A DNA stretch of 21,920 nt from Mesorhizobium_B sp964242945 (GCA_964242945.1 CAXTCF010000061.1:1-21920), one strand, 5' to 3'. Numbered from the stretch's first letter, positions 6,199-14,585 are shown. Notes: generated by a model from the letters alone, not told the origin. Made by a program: numbers and translations.

Positions 6199-8531
6199 TG
6201 GTGGAAGATCGTCCTCTCGTTTTGGTCGTCGACGACAATGAAGCTGGCCGCTACACCAAGATGCGCACCCTGCGCCGAATGGACGGGGTCGCGCTGATCG
6301 AGGCGGCGAGCGGCAACGAAGCGCTACGCCTCGTGGCCGAACAGCATCCGACGCTGGTGCTGCTCGATGTCAAGCTGCCCGACATTTCGGGGCTGGAAGT
6401 TTGCAGCGCGATCAAGCGCGATCATCCCGACACCCTTGTGCTCCAGACTTCAGCGTCGTTCGTGACCGGGATGGATCGCACGCGCGGGCTGGAGGCAGGC
6501 GCGGACGCTTATCTCGTGCAGCCCGCCGAGCCCAACGAAATCGTCGCGAATGTCCGGGCGCTGCTTCGCATCCGCAATGCGGAACAACGCCTGCGCGAAA
6601 GCGAGCGCGAACTGCGCTTCACGTTGAAGGCCGGGCGCTTCGGCGCCTGGACGCTCGACCTCGCCACGGGCGAACTGACCACGTCGGAAGTCTGCCGGAC
6701 TAATTTCGGGCGCGACCCCGACGCGCCCTTCACCTACGAGCAGTTGCGGGCGGCCGTTTACCCGGAGGACCAGGCACGCATGGCCGCCGCCGTCGAGCAT
6801 ACGATAGCGAGCGGCGCGGACTACGACATCGAGTACCGGATCGTCACGCCGGCCGGCGAAGTCCGCTGGGTGCTGATCCGGGCGCAGCTGAGCTGCGGCC
6901 CGGACGGGTCGCCGCTGAAGATGGCCGGCGTGTCCATCGACATCACCGACCGCAAGCGCACCGAAGCCCACATCCGAGAGTTGAATGAGACGCTGGAGCG
7001 TCAGGTCGTCGAGCGTACCGTCGAACTTCGCCGGTTCCGCGACATCGTTGAGGCGACCACTTCTCCGATCTGCGCCTTCGACAACGACTTTCGCCTGATC
7101 GCCTTCAATCAGGCGCACAATGACGCATTCCGTCGCGTGAACGGCTTTGACACCAAGCTGGGCGATATCTTTCCCGACCTGTTCATCCCGGAGCAGCAGC
7201 CGGTAATGCGTGCGCTGATGGCGCGCGCGCTTTCGGGAGAGCAGTTTACGGTGACGGAAGAATTTGGCCGGCCGGAACTTGGCCAGCCGCTCTGGGAGAT
7301 CAATTACACCCCGCTTCGCGATGAAAGCGGCGCCGTTATCGGCGCCTTTCACCTCGCAAACGATATCTCCGACCGGCTGCGCGCCGAGGCCGATTTGGCC
7401 GCCGCGCAAGAGGCGCTGCGGCAGAGTCAGAAGATGGAGGCGATGGGCAGCCTGACCGGCGGTGTCGCCCACGACTTCAACAACCTCTTGACCCCCATCG
7501 TCGGCACGCTCGACATGCTTCAGCGCAGGGGCATCGGCGGCGAGCGCGAGCAGCGCCTTATCGCCGGCGCCGCGCAGTCGGCGGACAGGGCGAAAGTTCT
7601 CGTGCAGCGTCTGCTCGCCTTCGCGCGGCGTCAGCCGTTGCAGCCGGTCGCGGTGGATGTTGCACAACTTGTCGGGGGCATGGGCGATCTGGTGGCCAGC
7701 ACAACCGGGCCGCAGATCAAGGTGGTTGTGGACGCGCCTGACGGCCTGCCGCCCGCCAAGGCCGACCCGAACCAGCTTGAGATGGCGCTTTTGAACCTAT
7801 CGGTGAACGCCCGTGATGCCATGCCGGATGGCGGGACGCTGCGCATCAGCGCGGCGGCGGAAACAGTTCGCGCTGAAACAAATGCCGACTTGCGACCCGG
7901 CAGGTACGTCCGCGTGTCGGTTGCCGATACAGGCACCGGGATGGATGAAACTACGCTGGCACGAGCCGTTGAGCCCTTTTTCTCAACCAAAGGCGTTGGC
8001 AAGGGTACGGGCCTGGGGCTCAGCATGGTGCACGGCCTCGCCTCGCAGCTCGGCGGTGCGCTGAGGATCAAGAGCAAGCCGGGCCTCGGCACAAACATCG
8101 AACTATGGCTGCCGCAAACCGAAGACGCATTTGAGGAACCTGCGGTCAGGGGTGAAGCGGGAGCGGCTAAGCAGCACGGCACCGCCTTGCTTGTCGATGA
8201 CGAAAAATTCGTGCGCCTGAGCACGGCCGACATGCTCACCGACCTCGGCTACCGCGTCCTTGAGGCGGAGTCGGCCGAAGAGGCGCTTCGGCTGTTTGAA
8301 GACGCGCCCCAGATCGACGTGGTGATCACCGACCACTTGATGCCAGGCATGACGGGCACCGATTTGGCCCGGAGTATTCGCGATCGTCAGCCTAACCTGC
8401 CGGTGCTCATAGTTTCGGGGTATGCCGAGGTGGATGACATTGCGCCGGATTTACCACGGCTGACCAAGCCTTTCCGCAAAGATGAACTGGTGGCGAGACT
8501 CGCAACCCTCTCGTCTTCGAAGGACGCTTGA
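6198..8531 (+). CDS. Receiver-PAS-PAS-histidine kinase-receiver hybrid sensor
   Basis: This cytoplasmic protein of 777 residues has five modules. Receiver 1 (about 5-125) shows LVLVVDDNEAGR and Asp57 in LLDVKLPDISG, but the usual conserved Lys is replaced by Gln108 in YLVQPAEP. PAS 1 (about 140-255) ends VRWVLIRAQL...GVSIDITDRKR, a PAS_3 type. PAS 2 (about 275-400) starts RFRDIVEATTSPICAFDNDF. The kinase core has GGVAHDFNNLL (His425), NLSVNARDAMPDGG, VADTGTGMD and GLGLSMVHGLASQLGG. Receiver 2 (about 655-770) has ALLVDDEKF, Asp712 in VITDHLMPGMTG and LTKPF. No LOV cysteine motif is visible in the PAS domains. The ATG overlaps the TGA of the previous gene by one base (TGATG), so expression is coupled. 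It lacks a DNA-binding domain, so the final output of the relay is not encoded in this operon. Confidence 0.9.
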   Translation: MVEDRPLVLVVDDNEAGRYTKMRTLRRMDGVALIEAASGNEALRLVAEQHPTLVLLDVKLPDISGLEVCSAIKRDHPDTLVLQTSASFVTGMDRTRGLEAGADAYLVQPAEPNEIVANVRALLRIRNAEQRLRESERELRFTLKAGRFGAWTLDLATGELTTSEVCRTNFGRDPDAPFTYEQLRAAVYPEDQARMAAAVEHTIASGADYDIEYRIVTPAGEVRWVLIRAQLSCGPDGSPLKMAGVSIDITDRKRTEAHIRELNETLERQVVERTVELRRFRDIVEATTSPICAFDNDFRLIAFNQAHNDAFRRVNGFDTKLGDIFPDLFIPEQQPVMRALMARALSGEQFTVTEEFGRPELGQPLWEINYTPLRDESGAVIGAFHLANDISDRLRAEADLAAAQEALRQSQKMEAMGSLTGGVAHDFNNLLTPIVGTLDMLQRRGIGGEREQRLIAGAAQSADRAKVLVQRLLAFARRQPLQPVAVDVAQLVGGMGDLVASTTGPQIKVVVDAPDGLPPAKADPNQLEMALLNLSVNARDAMPDGGTLRISAAAETVRAETNADLRPGRYVRVSVADTGTGMDETTLARAVEPFFSTKGVGKGTGLGLSMVHGLASQLGGALRIKSKPGLGTNIELWLPQTEDAFEEPAVRGEAGAAKQHGTALLVDDEKFVRLSTADMLTDLGYRVLEAESAEEALRLFEDAPQIDVVITDHLMPGMTGTDLARSIRDRQPNLPVLIVSGYAEVDDIAPDLPRLTKPFRKDELVARLATLSSSKDA

Positions 8532-8711
8532 GGCGCTATCCTTTGGCGCAGCGGGAAGATTGGATTTGCCTGCCGCCCGCATCGCGCGAAAAGCGGCCCT
8601 GTTGCCGTCGATCGCCAAGGAGAGAGAGCAAATCGCTTTCGGGTCTTCGTACAGGAGACGAAGGCCGCTCGCCACCACACCATCAAGGACGGCGGATTTC
8701 AAACTGAGACA
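8532..8711. other. Gap after the signalling operon, no recognisable gene
   Basis: About 180 bases without a gene I recognise. A minus-strand open frame crosses it (MKSAVLDGVVASGLRLLYED...), but I cannot relate it to a family and it runs into the 3' end of the preceding kinase gene. No convincing terminator hairpin with a T-tract was seen after the stop at 8531. Confidence 0.4.
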
Positions 8712-8931
8712 CTACCCGCAATCGGCGTCGCCCGGCCGCGTCACGTCGATGAAGAGAGGGGCCGTGACCGGATCGACCTTGCCGAAGTCCAGCATTTCGA
8801 CGTCCGCGGCCGTTCGGCTGGCCGCCGGAGGCGCCGATTGTCTCAAATTCGACCCTCTCGCCCGGCGCGGCTGTGATGGCCGGAACGTTGCCGTTGTTCC
8901 AGCCGTGGCGGCTGTGGATCGTGCGTTGCAT
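8712..8931 (-). pseudogene. Formamidase/acetamidase N-terminal remnant, frameshifted
   Basis: On the minus strand, ATG 8931 opens MQRTIHSRHGWNNGNVPAIT, followed by APGERVEFETIGASGGQ, which resembles the N terminus of FmdA/AmdA-family formamidases and acetamidases (HXXXGWDN...V.PGD.VEFE..DASGGQ). After the Gln, around 8811-8814, similarity jumps frame by an apparent one-base insertion and continues ADVEMLDFGKVDPVTAPLFI and DVTRPGDADCG before a TAG at 8714-8712. Only about 70 of the usual roughly 310-410 residues remain. AAGGA lies directly before the ATG, so the original ribosome site is still visible. It stands divergent to the hydrolase and ABC operon, which hints at a former amide-utilisation cluster. 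Confidence 0.7.
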
Positions 8932-8962
8932 TTCCTTGCGACATCGTGGCTGCGGCGTCTGT

Positions 8963-8980
8963 TTTGCGTTAACGCGCAAA
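8963..8980. promoter_or_regulatory. Palindrome GCGTTAACGC, candidate operator
   Basis: GCGTTAACGC at 8966-8975 is a perfect 10-base palindrome, flanked by TTT on the left and GCAAA on the right, so near-symmetry extends to about 8963-8980. It sits between the formamidase remnant (start 8931, minus) and the hydrolase gene (start 9041, plus), where a shared divergent operator would be expected. No regulator gene is adjacent. Such a short palindrome can arise by chance. Confidence 0.35.
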
Positions 8981-9040
8981 CCTGTTGCCAAATTGGTGTG
9001 CGCCGCGCTAGCGTTGAACAATATCTGTGCAGGGGGTGGC

Positions 9041-9943
9041 GTGTTGGCAGGGGCGAGGCAGGAGGAAGGTCGGGCGAAGTTCGGCCCTTATGAGACGTGG
9101 TACCGTATCACCGGCGACCTCGGTTCGGGCAAGCCGCCTGTCTTCATCCTGCACGGTGGGCCCGGCGCCGCCCACAACTACGTCGATTCCTACAAAGGGT
9201 TGAGCGAGACAGGCCGCGCCGTCATCCACTATGACCAGATCGGCTGCGGAAACTCCACCTTGCTGCCCGACAAGGGCGCCGAGTTCTGGACGCCGCAGCT
9301 GTTCGTCGACGAACTCGAAAACCTGGTCGATGCGCTCGGCCAGCGGGCGGCTTTTCACGTGCTTGGCCAGTCCTGGGGCGGCATGCTGGCCGCCGAATAC
9401 GGCACGCGCCGCCCGAAGGGGGTGAAGTCGCTCACCATCGCCAATTCGCCGGCTTCCATGGCTCTGTGGGTTTCGGAGGCGATGCGGCAGCGCTCCGAGA
9501 TACCGCAGGAAATCCAGGACGCGCTGAACAAGCACGAGGCGGCCGGCACCTATTCCGACCCGGAATATCAGCGGGCCACGCAGTGGGTCTACGAGCGCCA
9601 TGTCTGCCGCGTGGTGCCGTTTCCGCCGGAGGTGACCGCCACCTTCGACCAGGTGGCCCGCAACCCGACCGTCTACCACACCATGAACGGGCCCAACGAG
9701 TTCTTCGTGGTCGGCACGCTCAAGGACTGGACCATCATCCCCGACCTCGGCAAGATCGATGTCCCCACGCTGATCATCTCAGGCCGCTTTGACGAGGCGA
9801 CGCCCGCCTGCGTCCAGCCCTTCGCCGACAACATCAAGGGCTCGCGCTGGGTAATCTTCGAGGAGTCGAGCCACATGCCGCATGTGGAGGAATACGATCT
9901 CTGCATGAAGACCGTCGGCGACTTCCTCCAAGCCAATGATTGA
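9041..9943 (+). CDS. Proline iminopeptidase-type alpha/beta hydrolase (peptidase S33 family)
   Basis: In this protein of 300 residues, FILHGGPGAAHNYVDSYKGL holds the HGGPG oxyanion motif typical of S33 prolyl aminopeptidases. The nucleophile elbow is GQSWGG (Ser111), the acid is Asp251 in SGRFDEATP and the base is His278 in SSHMPHVEE, so the triad is complete. Family members remove N-terminal proline or other residues from short peptides, and some act as L-amino acid amidases; the exact substrate cannot be read from sequence. GTG 9041 is preferred because AGGGGG (9031-9036) precedes it and the length then fits the family; TTG 9044 is also possible. No signal peptide is seen, so it should be cytoplasmic. 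The next gene starts 26 bases downstream, and the enzyme probably hydrolyses what the transporter brings in. Confidence 0.87.
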   Translation: MLAGARQEEGRAKFGPYETWYRITGDLGSGKPPVFILHGGPGAAHNYVDSYKGLSETGRAVIHYDQIGCGNSTLLPDKGAEFWTPQLFVDELENLVDALGQRAAFHVLGQSWGGMLAAEYGTRRPKGVKSLTIANSPASMALWVSEAMRQRSEIPQEIQDALNKHEAAGTYSDPEYQRATQWVYERHVCRVVPFPPEVTATFDQVARNPTVYHTMNGPNEFFVVGTLKDWTIIPDLGKIDVPTLIISGRFDEATPACVQPFADNIKGSRWVIFEESSHMPHVEEYDLCMKTVGDFLQAND

Positions 9944-9959
9944 AACCCCGCATCGGGAC

Positions 9960-9964
9960 AGGAG
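9960..9964 (+). promoter_or_regulatory. Ribosome binding site for the substrate-binding protein
   Basis: AGGAG five bases before ATG 9970. It fixes the start at the beginning of a good signal peptide rather than the upstream in-frame TTG at 9940. Confidence 0.7.
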
Positions 9965-9969
9965 CTGAA

Positions 9970-11631
9970 ATGACCAGATGGTTTCTCGCCGGCTTGAGCG
10001 TGGCCGCCCTTGGGTCCGCCTCGCTCGCCCCTGCCCACGCAGAATATCAGGCCGAGCACCGGGGCGGCACGATGCGTCTGGTGGCGCGCTCCGCCGCAGG
10101 AACGCTCGACCCGCAGATCAACTACACCCTGCAATACTGGCAGATTTACCAGTCGGTCTATAGCGGCCTGACGGCGTTCAAGAAGGCAGCCGGCGAAGGA
10201 GGCTTCGAGGTCGTTCCCAACCTGGCCGAGGCTCTTCCCGCTGCCACGAACGACGGCAGGACGTACGTCTTCAAGCTGCGCAAGGGCATAAAGTTCTCCG
10301 ATGGGCGCGAGGTCGGCGTCAAGGACGTCGTGGCGTCCTTCCAGCGCATCTTCAAGGTGTCGAGCCCCACCTCAGGCGGCTTCTATTCTGTCATCGTCGG
10401 CGCCGACAAATGCATCGCGGCGCCGGCCGGCTGCACGCTCGAAGGGGGCGTCGTGGGCGACGAGGCCGCGGGCACGGTGACGATCAATCTGACGCGCGTC
10501 GATCCGGAGTTCTTCTTCAAGCTGGCCGTGCCGCACGCCACGGTTCTGCCGGCCGATGCCCCGACCAGCGACGCGGGCTCGACGCCGCTGCCCGGCACCG
10601 GACCCTATTTCTTTTCGGCCTACGACCCGAACAAGGGCCTGACCATGTCGCGCAACCCGCACTTCAAGGTGTGGAGCGAGGATGCGCAGCCGGACGGCTA
10701 CCCCGATGTCGTGCAGTACGATTTCGGGCTGACCGACGAGGCCGAGGTGACGGCCGTGATGAACGGCGAGGCCGACTGGATGTTCGACCAGCCGCCGACC
10801 GACCGGCTGGGCGAGATCGGCACCAAATACAAGGACCAGGTCAACATCAACAACCTGACCGCCTGGTGGTACGCGCCGATGAACACACGGCTGCCGCCGT
10901 TCGACAACCTGAAGGCCCGCCAGGCCGTCAACTTCGCCATCGACCGCAAGGCGATGGTCAACCTCTTCGGCGGCCCGGTGCTGGCCGCCCCCGTCTGCCA
11001 GGTGCTGCCGCCGGCTTTCCCCGGTCATGTCGATTACTGCCCCTACACGAAGGACCCCGGCGCGAAATGGTCGGCGCCGGACATCGAGAAGGCCAAGCAG
11101 CTGGTCGAGGAATCCGGCACCAAGGACCAGGAGGTGACGATCATCGCCGAGGACACGGCCGTGTCGAAGGCGCTGGGAACCTACCTGCAGAGTGTCCTGA
11201 CCGAAATCGGCTACAAGGCGAACGTCAAGCCGATCTCGCCCAACATCCAGTTCACCTACATCCAGAACACGAACAACAAGGTCCAGATCTCGCTGTCGCA
11301 GTGGTATCAGGACTATCCTGCCGCCTCGAACTTCCTCAATGTGCTGTTCGGCTGCGGCAGCTTCCAGGAAGGCTCGGACTCCTCCATCAACATCGCCGGC
11401 TTCTGCAACGACGCGGTCGAAGCCAAGGCGAAGGAAGCCTTCGCGCTTTCCGCAACAGACCAGGAAGGGGCCAACAAGATCTGGGCCGGGATCGACAGGA
11501 TGGTCGTCGATCAGGCGCCCGCGGCGCCCTTGTTCACGCCCAAGCACGTGGACTTCGTGTCGAAGCGCCTCGGCAATTTCCAGTTCAACGCGCAGTTCTA
11601 CTGGATGGTGACGCAGTCCTGGGTGCAGTAG
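9970..11631 (+). CDS. Peptide-type ABC transporter substrate-binding protein (SBP_bac_5)
   Basis: This protein of 553 residues begins with an export signal: MTRWFLAGLSVAALGSASLA followed by PAHA and then Glu, suggesting cleavage near residue 25. There is no lipobox Cys, so it should be free in the periplasm. Family 5 solute-binding features follow: GTLDPQINYTLQYWQIYQSV, YVFKLRKGIKFSDGREVGVKDVVASF, PLPGTGPYFFSAYDPNKG and LKARQAVNFAIDRKAMV. Family 5 proteins bind di- and oligopeptides, but also opines, nickel and other ligands, so the ligand is unknown. Several Cys pairs (for example in KCIAAPAGC and the VC...YC region) could form disulfides. The genes for a full permease and two ATPases follow, and a peptidase or amidase gene precedes, favouring peptides or amino-acid amides. 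Confidence 0.92.
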   Translation: MTRWFLAGLSVAALGSASLAPAHAEYQAEHRGGTMRLVARSAAGTLDPQINYTLQYWQIYQSVYSGLTAFKKAAGEGGFEVVPNLAEALPAATNDGRTYVFKLRKGIKFSDGREVGVKDVVASFQRIFKVSSPTSGGFYSVIVGADKCIAAPAGCTLEGGVVGDEAAGTVTINLTRVDPEFFFKLAVPHATVLPADAPTSDAGSTPLPGTGPYFFSAYDPNKGLTMSRNPHFKVWSEDAQPDGYPDVVQYDFGLTDEAEVTAVMNGEADWMFDQPPTDRLGEIGTKYKDQVNINNLTAWWYAPMNTRLPPFDNLKARQAVNFAIDRKAMVNLFGGPVLAAPVCQVLPPAFPGHVDYCPYTKDPGAKWSAPDIEKAKQLVEESGTKDQEVTIIAEDTAVSKALGTYLQSVLTEIGYKANVKPISPNIQFTYIQNTNNKVQISLSQWYQDYPAASNFLNVLFGCGSFQEGSDSSINIAGFCNDAVEAKAKEAFALSATDQEGANKIWAGIDRMVVDQAPAAPLFTPKHVDFVSKRLGNFQFNAQFYWMVTQSWVQ

Positions 11632-11638
11632 CCCCGAC

Positions 11639-12661
11639 GTGACGGCCGTCACAGGTCAGATCGAGCCGGCAGCCAAGAGCCGCGGCCCGTGGGCCACGGC
11701 GATGCGCAGGCTGACGCGCGACCGCGCGGCGATCGCAGCCCTGGCGGTCTTCGTCCTGGTCGTCGTCGCCTGCCTGCTCGCCCCGGCCTACGCCGCCTGG
11801 TCCAACGTCGATCCGTTCCGCTCGACCCTCGATGCCACCATCACCGTCGATGGACAGGACGTGCCGGTAATGGAGCCGTCAACCGAGGGCCTTGGGCTCG
11901 GCTACAACCCGATCGGCCCGACCTGGCGGTTCGGCAATTACTTCCTGGGAGCCGACAACCAGGGCCGCGACGTCATGGCCCGCCTGCTCTATGGCGGGCT
12001 CAACTCGCTCCTGATCGCGGGAGCCGCGACCGTGCTGACGCTGGCTGCCGGCACCGCGTTCGGCCTCGCGGCGGGCTTCTTCGGCGGTGTCGCCGACGTC
12101 GTGCTGTCGCGCGTCCTCGACATCCTGTGGGCGTTCCCGGTCTATCTGCTGGCCATCTCGCTCTCGATCGTGCTGATCGCGCAGGGCATCAGCATCGGGC
12201 CGATCACCATCGCGTCCGGCTCGCTGTGGCTGCCGATCTTCATCATCGGCATCGTTTACATCCCCTATGTCGCGCGGCCCGTGCGCGGGCAGGTGCTGGC
12301 GCTCACCAAGAGCGAGTTCGTGCTTGCCGCCAGGGCTCTCGGCGTCCCCAGCCACCGCATCCTCCTGCGCGACATCCTGCCGAACGTGTCCACTACGCTG
12401 ATAGTCTTCGTGCCGATCATGATGGCGCTGAACATGCTGACGGAATCGGCGCTGTCGTTCCTGTCGATCGGGGTGCAGCCGCCCGATGCGAGCTGGGGCA
12501 CCATCATCCAGGACGGACAGACGCTGCTTTACACGCGGCCGATGGTGGCGCTGGCGCCGGGCATCGCCATCGTCGTCACCGTCTTGTCGCTCAACGTTCT
12601 CGGCGACGGCCTGCGCGACGCGCTCGACCCGCGGTCCAAGATCAGGATCGGCCGCGCCTGA
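11639..12661 (+). CDS. Dipeptide-type ABC transporter permease (DppC/OppC family)
   Basis: The start is GTG 11639, seven bases after the previous stop, giving 340 residues. The N-terminal block RDRAAIAALAVFVLVVVACL is the first membrane helix preceded by the OppC-type cytoplasmic stretch. A periplasmic loop of about 70 residues follows, ending FGNYFLGADNQGRDVMARLL, a hallmark of DppC/OppC proteins. Four to five more hydrophobic segments follow. The EAA coupling loop is visible as LAARALGVPSHRILLRDILP, which contacts the ATPases. The protein forms the inner-membrane channel with the next gene product. The stop overlaps the next ATG by one base. Most dpp operons place the B-type permease before the C-type; here the order is reversed. 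Confidence 0.92.
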   Translation: MTAVTGQIEPAAKSRGPWATAMRRLTRDRAAIAALAVFVLVVVACLLAPAYAAWSNVDPFRSTLDATITVDGQDVPVMEPSTEGLGLGYNPIGPTWRFGNYFLGADNQGRDVMARLLYGGLNSLLIAGAATVLTLAAGTAFGLAAGFFGGVADVVLSRVLDILWAFPVYLLAISLSIVLIAQGISIGPITIASGSLWLPIFIIGIVYIPYVARPVRGQVLALTKSEFVLAARALGVPSHRILLRDILPNVSTTLIVFVPIMMALNMLTESALSFLSIGVQPPDASWGTIIQDGQTLLYTRPMVALAPGIAIVVTVLSLNVLGDGLRDALDPRSKIRIGRA

Positions 12662-13632
12662 TGGCCTTCGCGCTCGTCCGCCGTCTTGGCCAGGCGGCCT
12701 TCGTGATGTTCGGCATCAGCGTGCTCGTGTTCCTGATCTTCTTCGCCACGCCCGGCGCGGACCCTGCCGCGCGCATCGCAGGGCGCAATGCGACGCCCGA
12801 GGTGCTCGCGGCGGTGCGCAAGAGCTTCGGCTTCGATCAGCCCATCTGGGTCCAGTATGCGACCATGATGAAGAAGATCTTCGTCTCCGGCGACCTCACC
12901 TCCTTCGTCAATCGCGGCTGGAAGGTTGTGCCGGCAGTGCTGGACACGATTCCGGTAACGCTGTCGCTGGTGCTGGGCGCCGCCGTGCTCTGGGTCGTTT
13001 TCGGCATCGTCATCGGCGTGCTGGCGGCGGCGACGCGCGGAAGCTGGATCGACCGGCTCCTGATAGTGCTGGGGCTGATCGGCATCTCCATGCCGGTTTA
13101 CTGGCTCGGCGAGGTGATGAACCTCGTCACGCAAAGCCGCTACCACGACACCTGGGCTTTCTCCTGGGTGCCGCCGCTCGGCTACAAGCCGCTGACGGAA
13201 GATCCGAGGGGCTGGTTTCTCACTTTGGTCATCCCGTGGTTCACGCTCGCCATTCTTTACATCGGCCTTTACGGCCGCGTGCTCCGGGCCTCGATCATCG
13301 AATCCATGCAGGAAGATTATATCCGCACGGCGCGCGCCAAGGGACTGTCGGAACGCCAGGTGCTCCTGCGCCATGCGCTGCGCACCTCGCTGATCTCCTT
13401 CGTGACGCTCTTCGGGCTCGACTTCGGCGCGCTGGTCGGCGGTTCGGCGCTGCTCACGGAAGTCGTGTTCGGCCTGCAGGGTGTCGGCAAGCTCACCTAC
13501 GATGCGCTGCTCAACCTTGACCTGCCGATCATCATGACGACGGTGATGTACGCCTCGTTCTTCGTCGTCATGGCGAACGCGGTCGTGGACTTCATCTACA
13601 TCCTGCTCGACCCGCGCGTGAGGACCGCCTGA
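12661..13632 (+). CDS. Dipeptide-type ABC transporter permease (DppB/OppB family)
   Basis: This protein of 323 residues has an N-terminal membrane helix (LGQAAFVMFGISVLVFLIFF), then a periplasmic part with DPAARIAGRNATPEVLAAVR and FGFDQPIWVQY, which is the DppB/OppB pattern. The core helices follow, with the EAA loop DYIRTARAKGLSERQVLLRH and the closing LLDPRVRT typical of the family. It pairs with the DppC-like protein in the membrane. ATG 12661 overlaps the previous TGA by one base, and its own TGA overlaps the next ATG the same way, so four ABC genes are translationally linked. Confidence 0.92.
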   Translation: MAFALVRRLGQAAFVMFGISVLVFLIFFATPGADPAARIAGRNATPEVLAAVRKSFGFDQPIWVQYATMMKKIFVSGDLTSFVNRGWKVVPAVLDTIPVTLSLVLGAAVLWVVFGIVIGVLAAATRGSWIDRLLIVLGLIGISMPVYWLGEVMNLVTQSRYHDTWAFSWVPPLGYKPLTEDPRGWFLTLVIPWFTLAILYIGLYGRVLRASIIESMQEDYIRTARAKGLSERQVLLRHALRTSLISFVTLFGLDFGALVGGSALLTEVVFGLQGVGKLTYDALLNLDLPIIMTTVMYASFFVVMANAVVDFIYILLDPRVRTA

Positions 13633-14585
13633 TGCTGAAGGTCCGAAACCTCAGCGTCGGCTTCCAAACGGAGAAAGGCTTCTTCAAAGCCGTCGACGAC
13701 GTGTCGTTCGACGTGGCCGAGGGCGAACTTCTCGGCGTCGTGGGGGAGTCCGGCTCCGGCAAGACGATCACGCTGCTCGCCGTCATGGGCTTGATCGTCG
13801 ATCCCAACGTGGTCATCACCGGCTCGATCGCCTATCGCGGGCGCGAGCTGGTCGGCTTGGCCGGCCGCGAGATGCGCAAGCTTCGCGGCCGCGAGATCGC
13901 GATGATCTTCCAGGACCCGATGACCGCGCTCACCCCGGTCTATTCGGTCGGCTGGCAGATCGCAGAACAGGTGCTGGCGCACGAGAAGATCGGCAAGGCC
14001 GCGGCCTGGGCCCGCGCGGTCGAGTTGCTTGCCGAGGTGAACATCCCGCATGCGTCCGAAGCCGCGCACCGCTTCCCGCATCAGCTTTCCGGCGGCATGC
14101 GCCAGCGCGTGGTGATCGCGATGGCGCTCTCCTGCAACCCGGCCTTGCTTGTCGCCGACGAGCCGACGACCGCGCTCGACGTGACGGTGCAGGCGCAGAT
14201 CCTCGACCTCGTGCGAAAGCTGCGCAAGAACCACGGCAGCGCCATCGTGTTCATTACGCACGACATGGGCGTGATGGCCGAGATCGCGGACCGGATGATG
14301 GTGATGTATGCCGGCCGGATCGTCGAAAGCGGCGCCAAGCGCGCGCTCTTCCAGGCTCCCCGCCCCCCCTACACGCGCGCGCTGCTCGACTCCATTCCCC
14401 CCTTGAGCGGCGAGCGGCCGCGACGCCTCCGGACGATCCCCGGATCGCCGCCGAACCTGCTCAACCGGCCGCCGGGCTGCTCGTTCGGCCCTCGATGCCC
14501 CGAACGCTTCGAGAAATGCATCATGGTGCCGGAGCTGCTCGACAGTCCCCACGCGGTTGCCTGCTTCAGGGCGGCGTCGGCATGA
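13632..14585 (+). CDS. Dipeptide-type ABC transporter ATPase (DppD family)
   Basis: This protein of 317 residues has Walker A GESGSGKT at residues 38-45, a Q-loop in MIFQDPMTALTPV, the signature HQLSGGMRQRV, Walker B LLVADEPTTALD and a switch His in FITHDMGVMAE. The C-terminal oligopeptide-transporter extension is present, with PPGCSFGPRCPERFEKC, whose cysteines match the metal-cluster-like motif found in DppD/OppD proteins. It energises import together with the next ATPase. Start and stop each overlap their neighbours (TGATG before, ATGA after). Confidence 0.94.
   Translation: MLKVRNLSVGFQTEKGFFKAVDDVSFDVAEGELLGVVGESGSGKTITLLAVMGLIVDPNVVITGSIAYRGRELVGLAGREMRKLRGREIAMIFQDPMTALTPVYSVGWQIAEQVLAHEKIGKAAAWARAVELLAEVNIPHASEAAHRFPHQLSGGMRQRVVIAMALSCNPALLVADEPTTALDVTVQAQILDLVRKLRKNHGSAIVFITHDMGVMAEIADRMMVMYAGRIVESGAKRALFQAPRPPYTRALLDSIPPLSGERPRRLRTIPGSPPNLLNRPPGCSFGPRCPERFEKCIMVPELLDSPHAVACFRAASA

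Noticed and set aside
6450..7667. Minus-strand open frame of 405 codons
   Set aside because: It lies opposite the receiver-PAS-kinase gene, with no recognisable domain and no ribosome site.
1530..8531. Interpretation as a full sigma-B regulon switch
   Set aside because: No RsbV-like anti-anti-sigma, RsbW-like stand-alone kinase or sigma factor gene is found anywhere in the window.
8451..8702. Minus-strand open frame overlapping the end of the second hybrid kinase
   Set aside because: Its 3' half lies inside the receiver domain coding region and the remaining part matches nothing I recognise.
10372..11652. Minus-strand open frame of 426 codons
   Set aside because: It is a mirror frame of the substrate-binding protein, which has a clear signal peptide and family motifs on the plus strand.
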